Source: Thermotoga sp. SG1
GTDB taxonomy: Bacteria; Thermotogota; Thermotogae; Thermotogales; Thermotogaceae
NCBI RefSeq assembly: GCF_002865985.1
Contig: NZ_LNDD01000004.1
Span: forward strand, 310,001-374,000
DNA: 64,000 nt
Direction of reading: 5' to 3'
This document shows positions 18,258 through 27,393 of this stretch, in pieces. The stretch's first letter is position 1. Every line of letters begins with the position of its first letter. Under the pieces are notes generated by a model. The model had not been told where the DNA came from. It did no database searches and worked only from the letters and a program-made list of their open reading frames with translations. The translations under genes and the position numbers were made by a program.

Positions 18258-18680
18258 TTACAATTCAACGATCTCTATTCTTCTATGTCTTTTCTTAAGA
18301 GATTGCAGAACGGGCTTTGCTATAAAGTGCATCAATCCTTCTTTTTTTAGAACAACTCTGATGATCTCGGAACCCTCTCTCAGAATATTCTCTAAAATTT
18401 CTCTTAGATGTCCATTCTTTTTCTTCATTGTGTACCCACATCGTTCTCTCAGTTTTTCTAATCTCTTCATCAAGCACATTCTATCTTCTTCCAACTTTTT
18501 TCTAATCGCTTGGAAAAGTTCTTCTATTACCATCTCCCCCAACCACCCACTCTCCCCCACGTATTCAGCGTATATCTTTATCAAATTTTCATCAATCACG
18601 AACAACACTTTCGCTTCAGAACATATCTTTTGCAAAAAATCCTCTATGTTCAAGTCAAAATCCAGTAGCACGATAGTCAT
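18258..18680 (-). CDS. Hypothetical protein between transporter and sat
   Basis: 140 residues, not recognised. The N-terminus ([17 protein letters not shown]) and the following helices look like a small alpha/beta protein, perhaps nucleotide-binding or universal-stress-like, but no diagnostic motif is visible. The centre is highly charged and helical ([19 protein letters not shown]). It sits 6 bp after the transporter and 16 bp before sat, which suggests a role in sulfate uptake or activation. Confidence 0.75.
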   Translation of the reverse strand: MTIVLLDFDLNIEDFLQKICSEAKVLFVIDENLIKIYAEYVGESGWLGEMVIEELFQAIRKKLEEDRMCLMKRLEKLRERCGYTMKKKNGHLREILENILREGSEIIRVVLKKEGLMHFIAKPVLQSLKKRHRRIEIVEL

Positions 18681-18686
18681 TTCTTT

Positions 18687-20024
18687 TCACCCCTGAGCAA
18701 ACATCCAGAACCCTACGAACACCAAGAGAATGGCACACGACATGATAGTCATAAATCCTCCATAAATCAGAAAATCGCGGAATTCCACCTGCCCGGTAGA
18801 AAATAAAATAGATACACTTGGTGACCCTGTTGGAAGGATATAAGCGAAACCTGTTATCATGGATATCAGAACAGCCATGGCTTCCGGTGATAAATGATTT
18901 TTCCCTAATAAAGGAAGAGCTAGCTGCGCTAGAATCAATGAAGCAGCCGAATTGCTCATGATTTCCGTCAAAACAATACCTACTCCAATTATAGTCACTA
19001 TTTCAAAAAAACTGGGTAATGATCCTATACCTGTTATGTTCACAATCCATTGCGAAACGCCTGTTTCGTTCATCATCTTTCCCAAAACTATTGCCCCTCC
19101 GTACATTAAGATAATCCCCCAGTTTACGTTCCTCTCTACATCGGTCCACGTAATGACATTCGTCAAAAAAAGTAAAACTACTGTCCCCAGTGCTATGTTG
19201 GCAATTCCCAACTTATCTCCAGCGAATATCCATAAAAATACTGTTGTTAGAGTAATAACAGCCACTGTGAACTTTTCCTTCGGATCTGTGGCCTTTCCTC
19301 CTTGAAAAGTTACTTTTATATTTACCTGAGGTGTTGTTTTTATTATCACGAGGATCGATACCACCAAGATCGACACAGTGATAGGAAATGACAGTGCTAT
19401 CCATTTCAGGAACGAAATTTCTTTGTTATAAAATGATTCAACGATCGCCATTACGAGAGGTGAACGAGCCCCTCCGAGTGGTGTGGTACTTCCTCCTAAC
19501 GTTGCACCCCACAAAATAGAGAAAAGTACTGATTTCATGAGTTTTTTGTTATCCTCGCTATCAATGCAGTTCATCAATTCTATAGCAATAGGTACCAATA
19601 TGGCCACAACACCGTGGCTAACTGTCCATAAAGACAGGAAATAAGAAGCCAATGCAAAGCTCACTGAAATTTTCTTTGAATTCTTCCCAAATGTCCTTAT
19701 GAACCACAGAGCGATATCTTGCGTAATTCCAGTCTTTTTCAGAGCAGAACTTAGAATGAAGGATCCCAGAAGAAAGAAAACAGGTGTGCTTCCGAATAAC
19801 GAGTAAATTTCCTCTGAGTCTGCGAGACCCAAGGTTGCAAATAGTGTGATCATAAATATACTGGTTATCATTATAGGCACAATTTGTGAAGCCCACCACA
19901 ACACACCCACAATGAACACCGAGAGGGTTTTGAATCCCTCCTGAGACAAACCCGATGGTGGTTCGAACACGAAAGGAATCAATAGTATGACGAACGACGT
20001 TACTAGTATAAGGACCCTTTTCAT
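18687..20024 (-). CDS. SLC13/DASS-family anion transporter (probable sulfate importer)
   Basis: 445 residues with about eleven hydrophobic segments and the paired DASS motifs, GGSTTPLGGARSPL in the first half and LTEIMSNSAASLILAQLALP in the second. The family carries dicarboxylates or sulfate with sodium. Location between cysC and sat argues for sulfate. Start ATG 20024 is 6 bp after the small ORF. Confidence 0.88.
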   Translation of the reverse strand: MKRVLILVTSFVILLIPFVFEPPSGLSQEGFKTLSVFIVGVLWWASQIVPIMITSIFMITLFATLGLADSEEIYSLFGSTPVFFLLGSFILSSALKKTGITQDIALWFIRTFGKNSKKISVSFALASYFLSLWTVSHGVVAILVPIAIELMNCIDSEDNKKLMKSVLFSILWGATLGGSTTPLGGARSPLVMAIVESFYNKEISFLKWIALSFPITVSILVVSILVIIKTTPQVNIKVTFQGGKATDPKEKFTVAVITLTTVFLWIFAGDKLGIANIALGTVVLLFLTNVITWTDVERNVNWGIILMYGGAIVLGKMMNETGVSQWIVNITGIGSLPSFFEIVTIIGVGIVLTEIMSNSAASLILAQLALPLLGKNHLSPEAMAVLISMITGFAYILPTGSPSVSILFSTGQVEFRDFLIYGGFMTIMSCAILLVFVGFWMFAQG

Positions 20025-20029
20025 AGCAT

Positions 20030-20200
20030 TTAATCCAGATATCCAAAGTCCTTCAATCTTTTTATGATGAATTCTCTTTCTTCTCGAGTAGGGGAATTTT
20101 CTTCGGTCTTTAAAAGCATACGAACTATATCTCTGCTTCTCTTAGGTCTAAAGATTTTCCTGTACAAGATTTTAATTATTCTCTTTTTTATTTCCCTCAT
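20030..20200 (-). CDS. Small basic protein (56 aa), unnoticed ORF in cysC operon
   Basis: An ATG-started ORF of 56 codons fills the gap between cysC (stop 3 bp upstream of its ATG) and the transporter (start 5 bp downstream of its stop). The protein begins MREIKKRIIKILYRKIF and ends KRLKDFGYLD. It is strongly basic at the start and amphipathic later. GGGTGATC lies about 10 nt upstream. Tight packing on both sides supports a real gene. No known family recognised; a peripheral membrane partner of the transporter is one guess. Confidence 0.6.
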   Translation of the reverse strand: MREIKKRIIKILYRKIFRPKRSRDIVRMLLKTEENSPTREEREFIIKRLKDFGYLD

Positions 20201-20203
20201 AAC

Positions 20204-20797
20204 CTAGATCACCCCTCTTTCTTTCAGATAATTCAGGATTTTTTCGACGGACTCTTCCACAGTTTCTTTGTCAGTTTCCAGGATGATTTCAGGGTCTTCT
20301 GGTTCTTCGTAAGGTGCGGAGATACCGGTGAACTCCTTTATTTCTCCAGCCAAAGCTTTTTTATACAAACCCTTTGGATCCCTTTTTATAAGCACCTCGA
20401 GAGGGCATTTCACATAGACCTCTATGAACTCTCCTTCTGCCAGAAGAGATCTAGCTCTTTTCCTGTCCTCCTTGTAGGGAGAGATGAAAGCAGTGATCGT
20501 GATGATACCAGCGTCAGCAAAAAGCTTTGCAACTTCGCTTATTCTCCTTATATTCTCTTTTCTATCTTCCGGTGAGAATCCAAGATCACTGTTCAACCCG
20601 TGTCTGATGTTGTCACCATCTAAAACATAGGCAAGTTTCCCCATTTCAAGTAATCTCCACTCCAGTTCATGCGCAATGGTGGACTTCCCTGCCCCAGAAA
20701 GACCTGTGAGCCATATAACAACACCCTTTTGCCCAAGAAGTTTCTCCCTATCTTCTTTCTTTACTTTTCCTTCATGCCATATGATATGCTTTCGCAT
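20204..20797 (-). CDS. cysC: Adenylylsulfate (APS) kinase
   Basis: CysC family: Walker [15 protein letters not shown], the [16 protein letters not shown] segment, and [13 protein letters not shown] for APS binding. It makes PAPS from APS. ATG 20797 ([10 protein letters not shown]) is 7 nt after GGAGGTGAG; the upstream start at 20815 overlaps that site. First gene of the minus-strand sulfur operon, downstream of the shared promoter/operator. Confidence 0.95.
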   Translation of the reverse strand: MRKHIIWHEGKVKKEDREKLLGQKGVVIWLTGLSGAGKSTIAHELEWRLLEMGKLAYVLDGDNIRHGLNSDLGFSPEDRKENIRRISEVAKLFADAGIITITAFISPYKEDRKRARSLLAEGEFIEVYVKCPLEVLIKRDPKGLYKKALAGEIKEFTGISAPYEEPEDPEIILETDKETVEESVEKILNYLKERGVI

Positions 20798-20823
20798 CAC
20801 AAAGCTCACCTCCACCGATAATT

Positions 20824-20902
20824 ATCTAGTAAATCTATAGATTTTTTAGATATTTATCTATTGTGTTTGTGGTATTGTATCATTCATAATTGCTCGTGTC
20901 AA
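20824..20902 (-). promoter_or_regulatory. Promoter and operator of the cysC-sat operon
   Basis: Minus strand TTGACA (20897-20902), 17-bp spacer, TACAAT (20874-20879), then ACCACAAACA (20864-20873). A 19-bp inverted repeat ATCTA-N9-TAGAT lies at 20824-20842 and matches the rrf2 repeat at 14 of 19 positions. Within it AAATCTATAGATTT (20831-20844) is a perfect palindrome. The same order as upstream of rrf2 implies a common regulator. Confidence 0.72.
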
Positions 20903-20936
20903 CTGTTTTCGACTCTGGATGCAGGTGCTTGAAATG

Positions 20937-21088
20937 TTGAAGAGGTTGATATGAGGTGGTATAATATAAACAGAAAGTGAGAAAAATCACAAACCTCCTG
21001 AGGTGGAGGGAAAAATCCTGACACCGGGGGAGGGGATAGATGAAAGTACACCCCTCTCCCGGTATACGGAGAGGGGGTTTTCATTTTG
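20937..21088 (+). promoter_or_regulatory. Promoter and structured leader of the hydrogenase-maturation operon
   Basis: TTGAAG (20937-20942), 17-bp spacer, TATAAT (20960-20965). The leader has a small hairpin (CCTCC 20994-20998 with GGAGG 21005-21009). A 12-bp stem can form between 21024-21035 and 21051-21062. A 9-bp hairpin can instead form between 21051-21059 and 21068-21076, followed by GTTTTCATTTT. The last two exclude each other. The downstream hairpin also buries GAGAGGGGG, the ribosome-binding site of the first gene. It looks like a riboswitch or attenuator of unknown class. Confidence 0.6.
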
Positions 21089-21334
21089 GAGAAGAGATTT
21101 TACATACTCACAATCGTTGTGGAGGACAGGGAAAGGGCCTACAGACAGGTAAACGAACTTCTTCACAACTTCGCAGAAGACATTCTCCTCAGGGTTGGAT
21201 ATCCCGTCAAGGAAGAGAACATGGCGATCATATTCCTCGTTTTGAAGACAGACAACGATACGGTGGGAGCCCTCTCCGGAAAGCTCGGTCAAATTCCCGG
21301 GGTTCGTGTGAAAACAGTTCCCTTAAAGAGGTGA
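21086..21334 (+). CDS. TM1266-type putative iron-only hydrogenase system regulator
   Basis: 82-residue ACT/NikR-like beta-alpha-beta protein (MEKRFYILTIVVEDRERA..., VKTVPLKR end), matching the family named after T. maritima TM1266 that accompanies [FeFe]-hydrogenase maturation genes. It lacks a DNA-binding domain, so the name regulator is only by association. Start is TTG 21086 behind the GAGGGGG of the leader hairpin. Confidence 0.85.
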   Translation: MEKRFYILTIVVEDRERAYRQVNELLHNFAEDILLRVGYPVKEENMAIIFLVLKTDNDTVGALSGKLGQIPGVRVKTVPLKR

Positions 21335-21339
21335 TGTGC

Positions 21340-22755
21340 ATGTACGTGTTCACAAGAGAGCGCGTGGAAAGCAAATCTTTCATACCGGAAGAGAAGATAT
21401 TCGAACTACTTGAGAAGACGAAAAACCCGGATCCAGCAAGGGTGAGGGAGATCATACAGAAATCTCTGGACAAGAACAGACTCGATCCCGAAGAAACCGC
21501 CACCCTTTTGAACGTGGAAGATCCGGAGCTTCTGGAGGAAATATTCGAAGCGGCCCGTACTCTGAAAGAAAAAATCTACGGAAACAGGATCGTTCTCTTT
21601 GCACCACTCTACATAGGAAACGATTGTGTCAACGACTGTGTGTACTGTGGCTTTAGAGTCTCCAACAAGTTGGTGGAAAGAAAAACTCTCACAGAAGAAC
21701 AACTGAGGGAAGAAGTCAAAGCCCTCGTTTCTCAGGGCCACAAAAGGCTCATAGTGGTCTACGGAGAGCATCCGAAGTACTCTCCAGAGTTCATCGCAAA
21801 AACGATCGACATCGTCTACAACACCAAACACGGAAGCGGTGAGATCAGAAGAGTGAACGTCAACGCCGCCCCCCAGACGATCGAAGGCTACAAGATCATA
21901 AAGTCCGTTGGAATAGGTACTTTCCAGATCTTCCAGGAGACCTACCACAAGAAAACGTATCTGAAACTCCATCCCAGAGGTCCCAAGTCGAACTACAACT
22001 GGAGACTTTATGGTCTTGACAGAGCGATGATGGCCGGTATCGACGACGTTGGAATAGGAGCCCTCTTTGGTCTTTACGACTGGAAATTTGAAGTGATGGG
22101 ACTTCTTTACCATACAATTCACCTGGAAGAAAGATTTGGAGTGGGACCACACACCATTTCCTTCCCGAGAATAAAGCCCGCTATAAATACTCCTTACTCA
22201 CAAAAACCGGAGCACGCTGTAAGTGACGAAGACTTCAAGAAACTCGTTGCCATCATAAGACTGTCTGTTCCATACACGGGAATGATCCTCACAGCAAGAG
22301 AGCCCGCAAAACTCAGAGACGAAGTGATAAAACTCGGTGTTTCACAGATAGACGCCGGATCTAGAATAGGAATCGGAGCGTACTCTCACAGAGAAGACGA
22401 TGAAGACAGAAAAAGACAGTTCACACTCGAAGATCCAAGACCACTCGATCATGTGATGAAGAGTCTCCTGAAAGAGGGATTCGTCCCATCTTTCTGCACA
22501 GCGTGTTACAGAGCAGGAAGAACAGGGGAACACTTCATGGAATTTGCCATTCCCGGTTTTGTCAAAAATTTCTGTACACCGAACGCCCTCTTCACACTTC
22601 AAGAGTATCTCTGTGACTACGCAACAGAAGAAACAAGAAAAATCGGCGAAGAAGTTATCGAAAAAGAACTCCAGAAGATGAACCCGAAGATCAGAGAAAA
22701 GGTGAGAGAAGGACTCGAAAAGATAAAGCGCGGTGAAAGGGATGTCAGATTTTAA
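21340..22755 (+). CDS. hydG: [FeFe]-hydrogenase maturase HydG
   Basis: Radical-SAM tyrosine lyase of 471 residues that makes the CO and CN ligands of the H-cluster. The SAM cluster motif is CX3CX2C (CVNDCVYC). A C-terminal CX2CX22C (CTACYRAGRTGEHFMEF...C) binds the auxiliary cluster carrying the dangler iron, distinguishing HydG from ThiH. ATG 21340 lies 6 nt after GAGGTG; ATG 21334 is too close to the site. Confidence 0.95.
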   Translation: MYVFTRERVESKSFIPEEKIFELLEKTKNPDPARVREIIQKSLDKNRLDPEETATLLNVEDPELLEEIFEAARTLKEKIYGNRIVLFAPLYIGNDCVNDCVYCGFRVSNKLVERKTLTEEQLREEVKALVSQGHKRLIVVYGEHPKYSPEFIAKTIDIVYNTKHGSGEIRRVNVNAAPQTIEGYKIIKSVGIGTFQIFQETYHKKTYLKLHPRGPKSNYNWRLYGLDRAMMAGIDDVGIGALFGLYDWKFEVMGLLYHTIHLEERFGVGPHTISFPRIKPAINTPYSQKPEHAVSDEDFKKLVAIIRLSVPYTGMILTAREPAKLRDEVIKLGVSQIDAGSRIGIGAYSHREDDEDRKRQFTLEDPRPLDHVMKSLLKEGFVPSFCTACYRAGRTGEHFMEFAIPGFVKNFCTPNALFTLQEYLCDYATEETRKIGEEVIEKELQKMNPKIREKVREGLEKIKRGERDVRF

Positions 22756-22987
22756 AAAGATCCTGGAAGAGATAGCGGAAAAATACGACTGCAAAATCTG
22801 GATATCTGAGCGGATCGGAAGAAGATGGTCCTTCTATAAAGACCTGAAAGCGGGAAAGGAAAAGTTTCTCCCTGCGGAACTTCTCGTTGAAAATGGAAGG
22901 TTTGGTGTCTTCGCAGAAGATTTCCCTGAAGAGAAAAAGGATGAAGTAGTTCCCTTGTTGAAAAGGATTCTGGAAAGATTGGAGTGA
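22742..22987 (+). CDS. Small protein between hydG and hydE (TM1268-like)
   Basis: 81-residue alpha/beta protein (MSDFKKILEEIAEKYDCKIWISERIGRRWSFYKD...) with no motif I recognise. It overlaps hydG by 14 bp and ends 7 bp before hydE. ATG 22742 follows GGTGAAAGGG; a GTG at 22733 is possible. Its position inside the maturation operon suggests an accessory role. Confidence 0.8.
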   Translation: MSDFKKILEEIAEKYDCKIWISERIGRRWSFYKDLKAGKEKFLPAELLVENGRFGVFAEDFPEEKKDEVVPLLKRILERLE

Positions 22988-22994
22988 TAAAGTC

Positions 22995-24041
22995 ATGACA
23001 GGACGGGAGATTCTGGAAAAACTTGAAAGAAGAGAGTTTACAAGGGACGTCTTGAGAGAGGCCCTCTCCAAAAACGATAAAGAGTTCAACGAAGAACTCT
23101 TCAAACTCGCAGACGCGGTGAGGAGAAAATATGTCGGTGACGAGGTTCACATCAGAGCGATCATCGAGTTTTCCAACGTGTGCAGAAAGAACTGTCTTTA
23201 CTGTGGTCTTAGAAGGGACAACAAGAACTTGAAGAGGTACCGCATGACACCAGAAGAGATCGTCGAGAGGGCAAAACTCGCCGTTCAATTCGGTGCGAAA
23301 ACGATCGTTCTTCAGTCTGGAGAGGACCCTTACTACATGCCGGATGTGATTTCCGATGTGGTGAGAGAGATAAAGAAGATGGGAGTTGCCGTCACACTGA
23401 GTCTTGGAGAGTGGCCAAGAAAGTATTACGAAAAGTGGAAGGAAGCGGGAGCGGACAGATACCTTCTGAGACACGAAACGGCAAATCCGATCCTTCACAA
23501 AAGATTGAGACCAGATACGTCTTTTGAGAACAGGGTGAAATGTCTTCTCACTCTGAAAGAACTCGGCTACGAGACGGGAGCAGGTTCAATGGTGGGTCTT
23601 CCAGGCCAGACGATCGAAGATCTTGTGGACGACCTTTTGTTTCTGAAAGAACACGATTTCGACATGGTAGGTATAGGCCCCTTCATACCACACCCCGACA
23701 CACCTCTTGCAAACGAAAAGAAGGGAGATTTCACCCTCACGTTGAAGATGGTGGCACTCACAAGGATCCTTCTTCCAGATTCAAACATTCCGGCGACCAC
23801 CGCGATGGGAACGATCGTTCCAGGTGGAAGAGAAATCACACTCAGATGTGGAGCAAACGTCATCATGCCGAACTGGACCCCTTCACCTTACAGACAGCTC
23901 TACCAGCTCTACCCCGGAAAGATCTGTGTCTTCGAAAGAGACACCGCCTGCATCCCCTGTGTTATGAAGATGATAGAACACCTTGGAAGAAAACCCGGAA
24001 GAGACTGGGGAAACAGAAAGCGGGTCTTTGAAACGGTCTGA
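22995..24041 (+). CDS. hydE: [FeFe]-hydrogenase maturase HydE
   Basis: Radical-SAM protein of 348 residues with the CX3CX2C motif (CRKNCLYC), the GSMVGLPGQT strand and a C-terminal Cys group (CGANVIMPNWTPSPY, CIPC) seen in some HydE. It acts with HydG in building the diiron subcluster. HydF, the scaffold GTPase, is not in this window. Confidence 0.95.
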   Translation: MTGREILEKLERREFTRDVLREALSKNDKEFNEELFKLADAVRRKYVGDEVHIRAIIEFSNVCRKNCLYCGLRRDNKNLKRYRMTPEEIVERAKLAVQFGAKTIVLQSGEDPYYMPDVISDVVREIKKMGVAVTLSLGEWPRKYYEKWKEAGADRYLLRHETANPILHKRLRPDTSFENRVKCLLTLKELGYETGAGSMVGLPGQTIEDLVDDLLFLKEHDFDMVGIGPFIPHPDTPLANEKKGDFTLTLKMVALTRILLPDSNIPATTAMGTIVPGGREITLRCGANVIMPNWTPSPYRQLYQLYPGKICVFERDTACIPCVMKMIEHLGRKPGRDWGNRKRVFETV

Positions 24042-24091
24042 ACATGAGTTAAAATATAGCTCGGTACACAATTTCAGTAGGAGGCTTTCTC

Positions 24092-25231
24092 ATGAACATA
24101 GACGATATTTTGTTCTCGTATGGAGAAGAAGACGTTCCTTTTAAAGCACTGTCATTTCCCATCTTTGAGACAACCAATTTCTACTTCGACAGTTTCGATG
24201 AGATGTCAAAAGCCCTCAGAAACGGAGACTACGAGTACGTATACAACAGGGGAAGCAATCCAACAACGAGGCTGGTTGAGAGGAAACTTGCCATTCTGGA
24301 AAGGTGTGAAGATGCTCGCCTTGTCTCTTCCGGTATGAGTGCCATCTCCCTTTCCATTCTTCACTTTCTGAAATCTGGAGATCACGTTGTGTGTGTCGAT
24401 GAAGCGTATTCCTGGGCGAAGAGGTTCTTCAGATATCTTTCCAGGAAGTTCGACATCCAGGTAAGTTTCGTTCCCTCCGATGCAGACAGAGTCCTTGAGG
24501 CGATCACAGAGAAAACAAAGCTCATCTACCTTGAAAGCCCGACGAGCATGAGAATGAGAGTAATCGACATCAGAAAAGTAACAAAAGTCGCAAGAGATCT
24601 TGGGATAAAGACCATCATAGACAATACCTGGGCGTCTCCCATTTTCCAAAAGCCAAAACTTCTGGGAGTGGACGTGGTCGTTCACTCAGCAACGAAGTAC
24701 ATCTCGGGTCACGGAGACGTGATGGCGGGTGTGATAGCGGGAGACAAAGAAGATATGTTCGAGATCTTCAAAGACGAGTACAAGAATTTGGGGCCCGTTC
24801 TTTCTCCAATAGAATCGTGGCTCATACTGAGAGGCCTTAGAACTCTCGAGCTTCGCATGAGAAAACATTACGAAAACGCACTCGTGGTGTCTGATTTCTT
24901 GTTCGATCATCCCAAGATCTTAGAGGTGAACTATCCAATGAACCCAAGGTCGGATCAGTACGAACTGGCATCTTCTCAGATGAATGGCGGTTCAGGCTTG
25001 ATGAGTTTCAGGTTGAAGACAGACAATGTGGAGAAGGTAAAAGAGTTCGTCGAAAGCCTGAAAGTCTTCAAGATGGCGGTGAGCTGGGGAAGTCATGAAA
25101 ACCTCGTTGTTCCAAGAGTAGCGTACGGTGACTGCCCGAAAGAGGACGTGAACCTCATCAGGATACACGTTGGTATTGGAAATCCCGAGAAACTTGTGGA
25201 GGACCTCGATCAGGCACTCAAAAAAATATGA
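24092..25231 (+). CDS. Cys/Met-metabolism PLP enzyme (cystathionine gamma-synthase / methionine gamma-lyase family)
   Basis: 379-residue fold I PLP enzyme with the Lys site [13 protein letters not shown] and the [17 protein letters not shown] and [12 protein letters not shown] segments. Possible reactions are cystathionine synthesis, homocysteine/cysteine gamma-exchange or methionine degradation; sequence alone does not decide. It follows hydE by 50 bp behind its own GTAGGAGG and ends in a strong terminator. Confidence 0.85.
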   Translation: MNIDDILFSYGEEDVPFKALSFPIFETTNFYFDSFDEMSKALRNGDYEYVYNRGSNPTTRLVERKLAILERCEDARLVSSGMSAISLSILHFLKSGDHVVCVDEAYSWAKRFFRYLSRKFDIQVSFVPSDADRVLEAITEKTKLIYLESPTSMRMRVIDIRKVTKVARDLGIKTIIDNTWASPIFQKPKLLGVDVVVHSATKYISGHGDVMAGVIAGDKEDMFEIFKDEYKNLGPVLSPIESWLILRGLRTLELRMRKHYENALVVSDFLFDHPKILEVNYPMNPRSDQYELASSQMNGGSGLMSFRLKTDNVEKVKEFVESLKVFKMAVSWGSHENLVVPRVAYGDCPKEDVNLIRIHVGIGNPEKLVEDLDQALKKI

Positions 25232-25258
25232 AGCCCCCGGGCGGGGGCTTTTGGTTTT
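25231..25258 (+). terminator. Intrinsic terminator after the PLP enzyme
   Basis: An 8-bp stem AAGCCCCC / GGGGGCTT (25231-25238 with 25243-25250), loop GGGC, followed by TTGGTTTTTT. It overlaps the stop codon. Confidence 0.93.
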
Positions 25259-25271
25259 TTGGGAGGAAATA

Positions 25272-25757
25272 TTACCACCAGAAGGCGTCGATAGATTTGA
25301 CTATACCAACGGTAGTATCACTAACATAAGCTCCTTCCGGAGATCCATCTGATTCTCCTAAACCATAAGTTTGTGCAAGAGTATCTCTAGCTAAACTTGC
25401 TACGTTGGCATCCTTTGCATCATACTCAATTTGAATTTTGATTTTTGTAGTACCAGAAGCTTCTACTGTCAGTGTTTCCAAGTTCGGATCATCCAAAATA
25501 CTTGCGTCAACAAAACCGTTGTCTTTCAGATTATTTTTTAGATTGTCCCGGAAGTTAGAATCAATTGTTGCTGGCAACGTTGCTAACAGATACTGCTCTA
25601 CTCCCTGCTCCACGTTTCTCAACTGCACCGCGATCCTTGTAGCCCTTGCCTTTCTCATCGCACCCGTTGCCGTTGGAATCAACACAGCCATCAAGGCTGC
25701 AATGATAGCCATAACGATCAAAAGCTCGATCAACGTAAAACCTGCTCGCTTTCTCAT
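25272..25757 (-). CDS. Type IV pilin-like protein
   Basis: Prepilin with MRKRAGFTLIELLIVMAII: a short basic leader, the G|FTLIE processing site with Glu at +5, and a single hydrophobic helix. The rest is a 140-residue globular domain ending AFWW. ATG 25757 is 5 nt after GGGAGGTGG; the ATG at 25766 is rejected. It is a single-gene unit with its own promoter. The likely role is a pilus or pseudopilus subunit, possibly in DNA uptake or secretion. Confidence 0.92.
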   Translation of the reverse strand: MRKRAGFTLIELLIVMAIIAALMAVLIPTATGAMRKARATRIAVQLRNVEQGVEQYLLATLPATIDSNFRDNLKNNLKDNGFVDASILDDPNLETLTVEASGTTKIKIQIEYDAKDANVASLARDTLAQTYGLGESDGSPEGAYVSDTTVGIVKSIDAFWW

Positions 25758-25810
25758 AAAATCCACCTCCCTAGATTAAAATTTGTTAAATATAGATTTT
25801 CACGCATTAT

Positions 25811-25840
25811 ATTATACACCTTGATGAAATAGGATGTCAA
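25811..25840 (-). promoter_or_regulatory. Promoter of the pilin gene
   Basis: Minus strand TTGACA (25835-25840), 18-bp spacer, TATAAT (25811-25816). Both hexamers are perfect. The remaining intergenic DNA up to gatA carries TATAAT at 25948-25953 for the opposite strand, with a poorer -35. Confidence 0.8.
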
Positions 25841-25974
25841 TATCCAGATACTTTTATATCATCCTGTTAAAAGCCAAAGAAAACTGTTAGATTCTGATGA
25901 GAACAAACACGGAACACTTCTTGTGACAAATTATAACATGCTTTTGCTATAATCCACAGAAGGAGGTGATCGAT

Positions 25975-27393
25975 TTGGATTTCAGAAGACTCACAATAGA
26001 GGAGTGTCTGAAACTTTCTGAAGAAGGAAGAGAAAAACTTCCACAACTTTCCCTTGAAACCATCAGAAAACTCGACCCACACGTGAAGGCGTTCATCTCC
26101 GTCAAAGAGAATGTCTCCGTTGAAAAAAGAGGAAAATTCTGGGGAATTCCGGTTGCAATCAAGGACAACATCCTCACACTCGGAATGAGAACAACCTGCG
26201 CTTCGAAAATCCTTGAAAACTACGAATCTGTCTTTGATGCCACGGTGGTGAAGAAATTGAAAGAAGCAGGCTTTGTTACAGTTGGAAAGACAAATCTCGA
26301 TGAATTTGCTATGGGCTCGAGCACCGAAAGATCCGCGTTCTTTCCCACAAGAAACCCTTGGGATCTGGAAAGAGTTCCTGGCGGAAGCAGTGGGGGATCA
26401 GCCGCCGCAGTTGCTGCCGGAATGGTGGTGGCAGCACTCGGAAGCGACACGGGAGGCTCTGTGAGACAGCCTGCTTCCCTGTGTGGCGTCGTTGGGTACA
26501 AACCCACCTATGGCCTTGTCTCCAGGTACGGCCTTGTGGCGTTTGCAAGTTCTTTGGATCAGATCGGTCCCATCACAAAAACGGTGAGGGATGCTGCGAT
26601 CCTCATGGAGATCATCTCAGGACAGGACGAAAACGATGCCACGACGGTGAAAAGAAAGGTAGATTTTCTCTCTGAGATAGAAGAGGGAGTTTCCGGAATG
26701 AAATTTGCCGTGCCGGAGGAGATCTTTGAACACGATATAGAAGAGGGAGTAGCGGAAAGGTTCGATGAAGCTCTGAAACTTCTTGAAAAGCTCGGTGCAA
26801 AGGTGGAAAAGGTGAAGATACCACACATCAAGTACTCTGTTGCCACCTACTACGTTATCGCTCCAGCCGAGGCAAGCTCAAACCTTGCCAGATTCGACGG
26901 TGTAAAATATGGCCTTAGAATGAAAGAAAAAGGTCTCAGAGAGATGTACATGAAGACAAGAAACGTGGGCTTCGGCGAAGAAGTGAGAAGAAGAATCATG
27001 ATAGGAACCTTCACACTCAGTGCTGCTTACTACGAAGCTTACTTCAACAAGGCGATGAAGGTGAGAAGAAAGATCTCAGACGAACTCAACGAGGTTCTCT
27101 CCCGATACGATGCGATCCTCACTCCCACCTCTCCCGTTACCGCGTTCAAAATCGGGGAGATAAAAGACCCGCTCACCTACTACCTGATGGACATATTCAC
27201 CATACCGGCAAACCTTGCCGGACTTCCCGCGATCAGCGTGCCGTTTGGGTTCTCAAACAACCTCCCCGTGGGAGTCCAGGTGATCGGAAAAAGATTCGCA
27301 GACGGAAAGGTCTTCAGAATAGCAAGAGCCATTGAAAAGAACTCTCCCTACAACGAAAACGGTATGTTCCCTCTTCCGGAGGTGAAAGCATGA
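25975..27393 (+). CDS. gatA: Glu-tRNA(Gln) amidotransferase subunit A
   Basis: Amidase-signature enzyme with the Ser-cisSer-Lys triad region ([34 protein letters not shown]). It supplies ammonia for converting Glu-tRNA(Gln) to Gln-tRNA(Gln) with GatB and GatC. TTG 25975 is 6 nt after AGGAGGTG, whereas the GTG at 25966 is part of that site. gatB overlaps by 4 bp; no gatC is adjacent. Confidence 0.95.
   Translation: MDFRRLTIEECLKLSEEGREKLPQLSLETIRKLDPHVKAFISVKENVSVEKRGKFWGIPVAIKDNILTLGMRTTCASKILENYESVFDATVVKKLKEAGFVTVGKTNLDEFAMGSSTERSAFFPTRNPWDLERVPGGSSGGSAAAVAAGMVVAALGSDTGGSVRQPASLCGVVGYKPTYGLVSRYGLVAFASSLDQIGPITKTVRDAAILMEIISGQDENDATTVKRKVDFLSEIEEGVSGMKFAVPEEIFEHDIEEGVAERFDEALKLLEKLGAKVEKVKIPHIKYSVATYYVIAPAEASSNLARFDGVKYGLRMKEKGLREMYMKTRNVGFGEEVRRRIMIGTFTLSAAYYEAYFNKAMKVRRKISDELNEVLSRYDAILTPTSPVTAFKIGEIKDPLTYYLMDIFTIPANLAGLPAISVPFGFSNNLPVGVQVIGKRFADGKVFRIARAIEKNSPYNENGMFPLPEVKA

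Noticed and set aside
21001-21012. AGGTGGAGGGA resembling the SAM-I riboswitch core
   Set aside because: The following GGCCC and GGCAACC elements of SAM-I are absent and the surrounding pairing differs.
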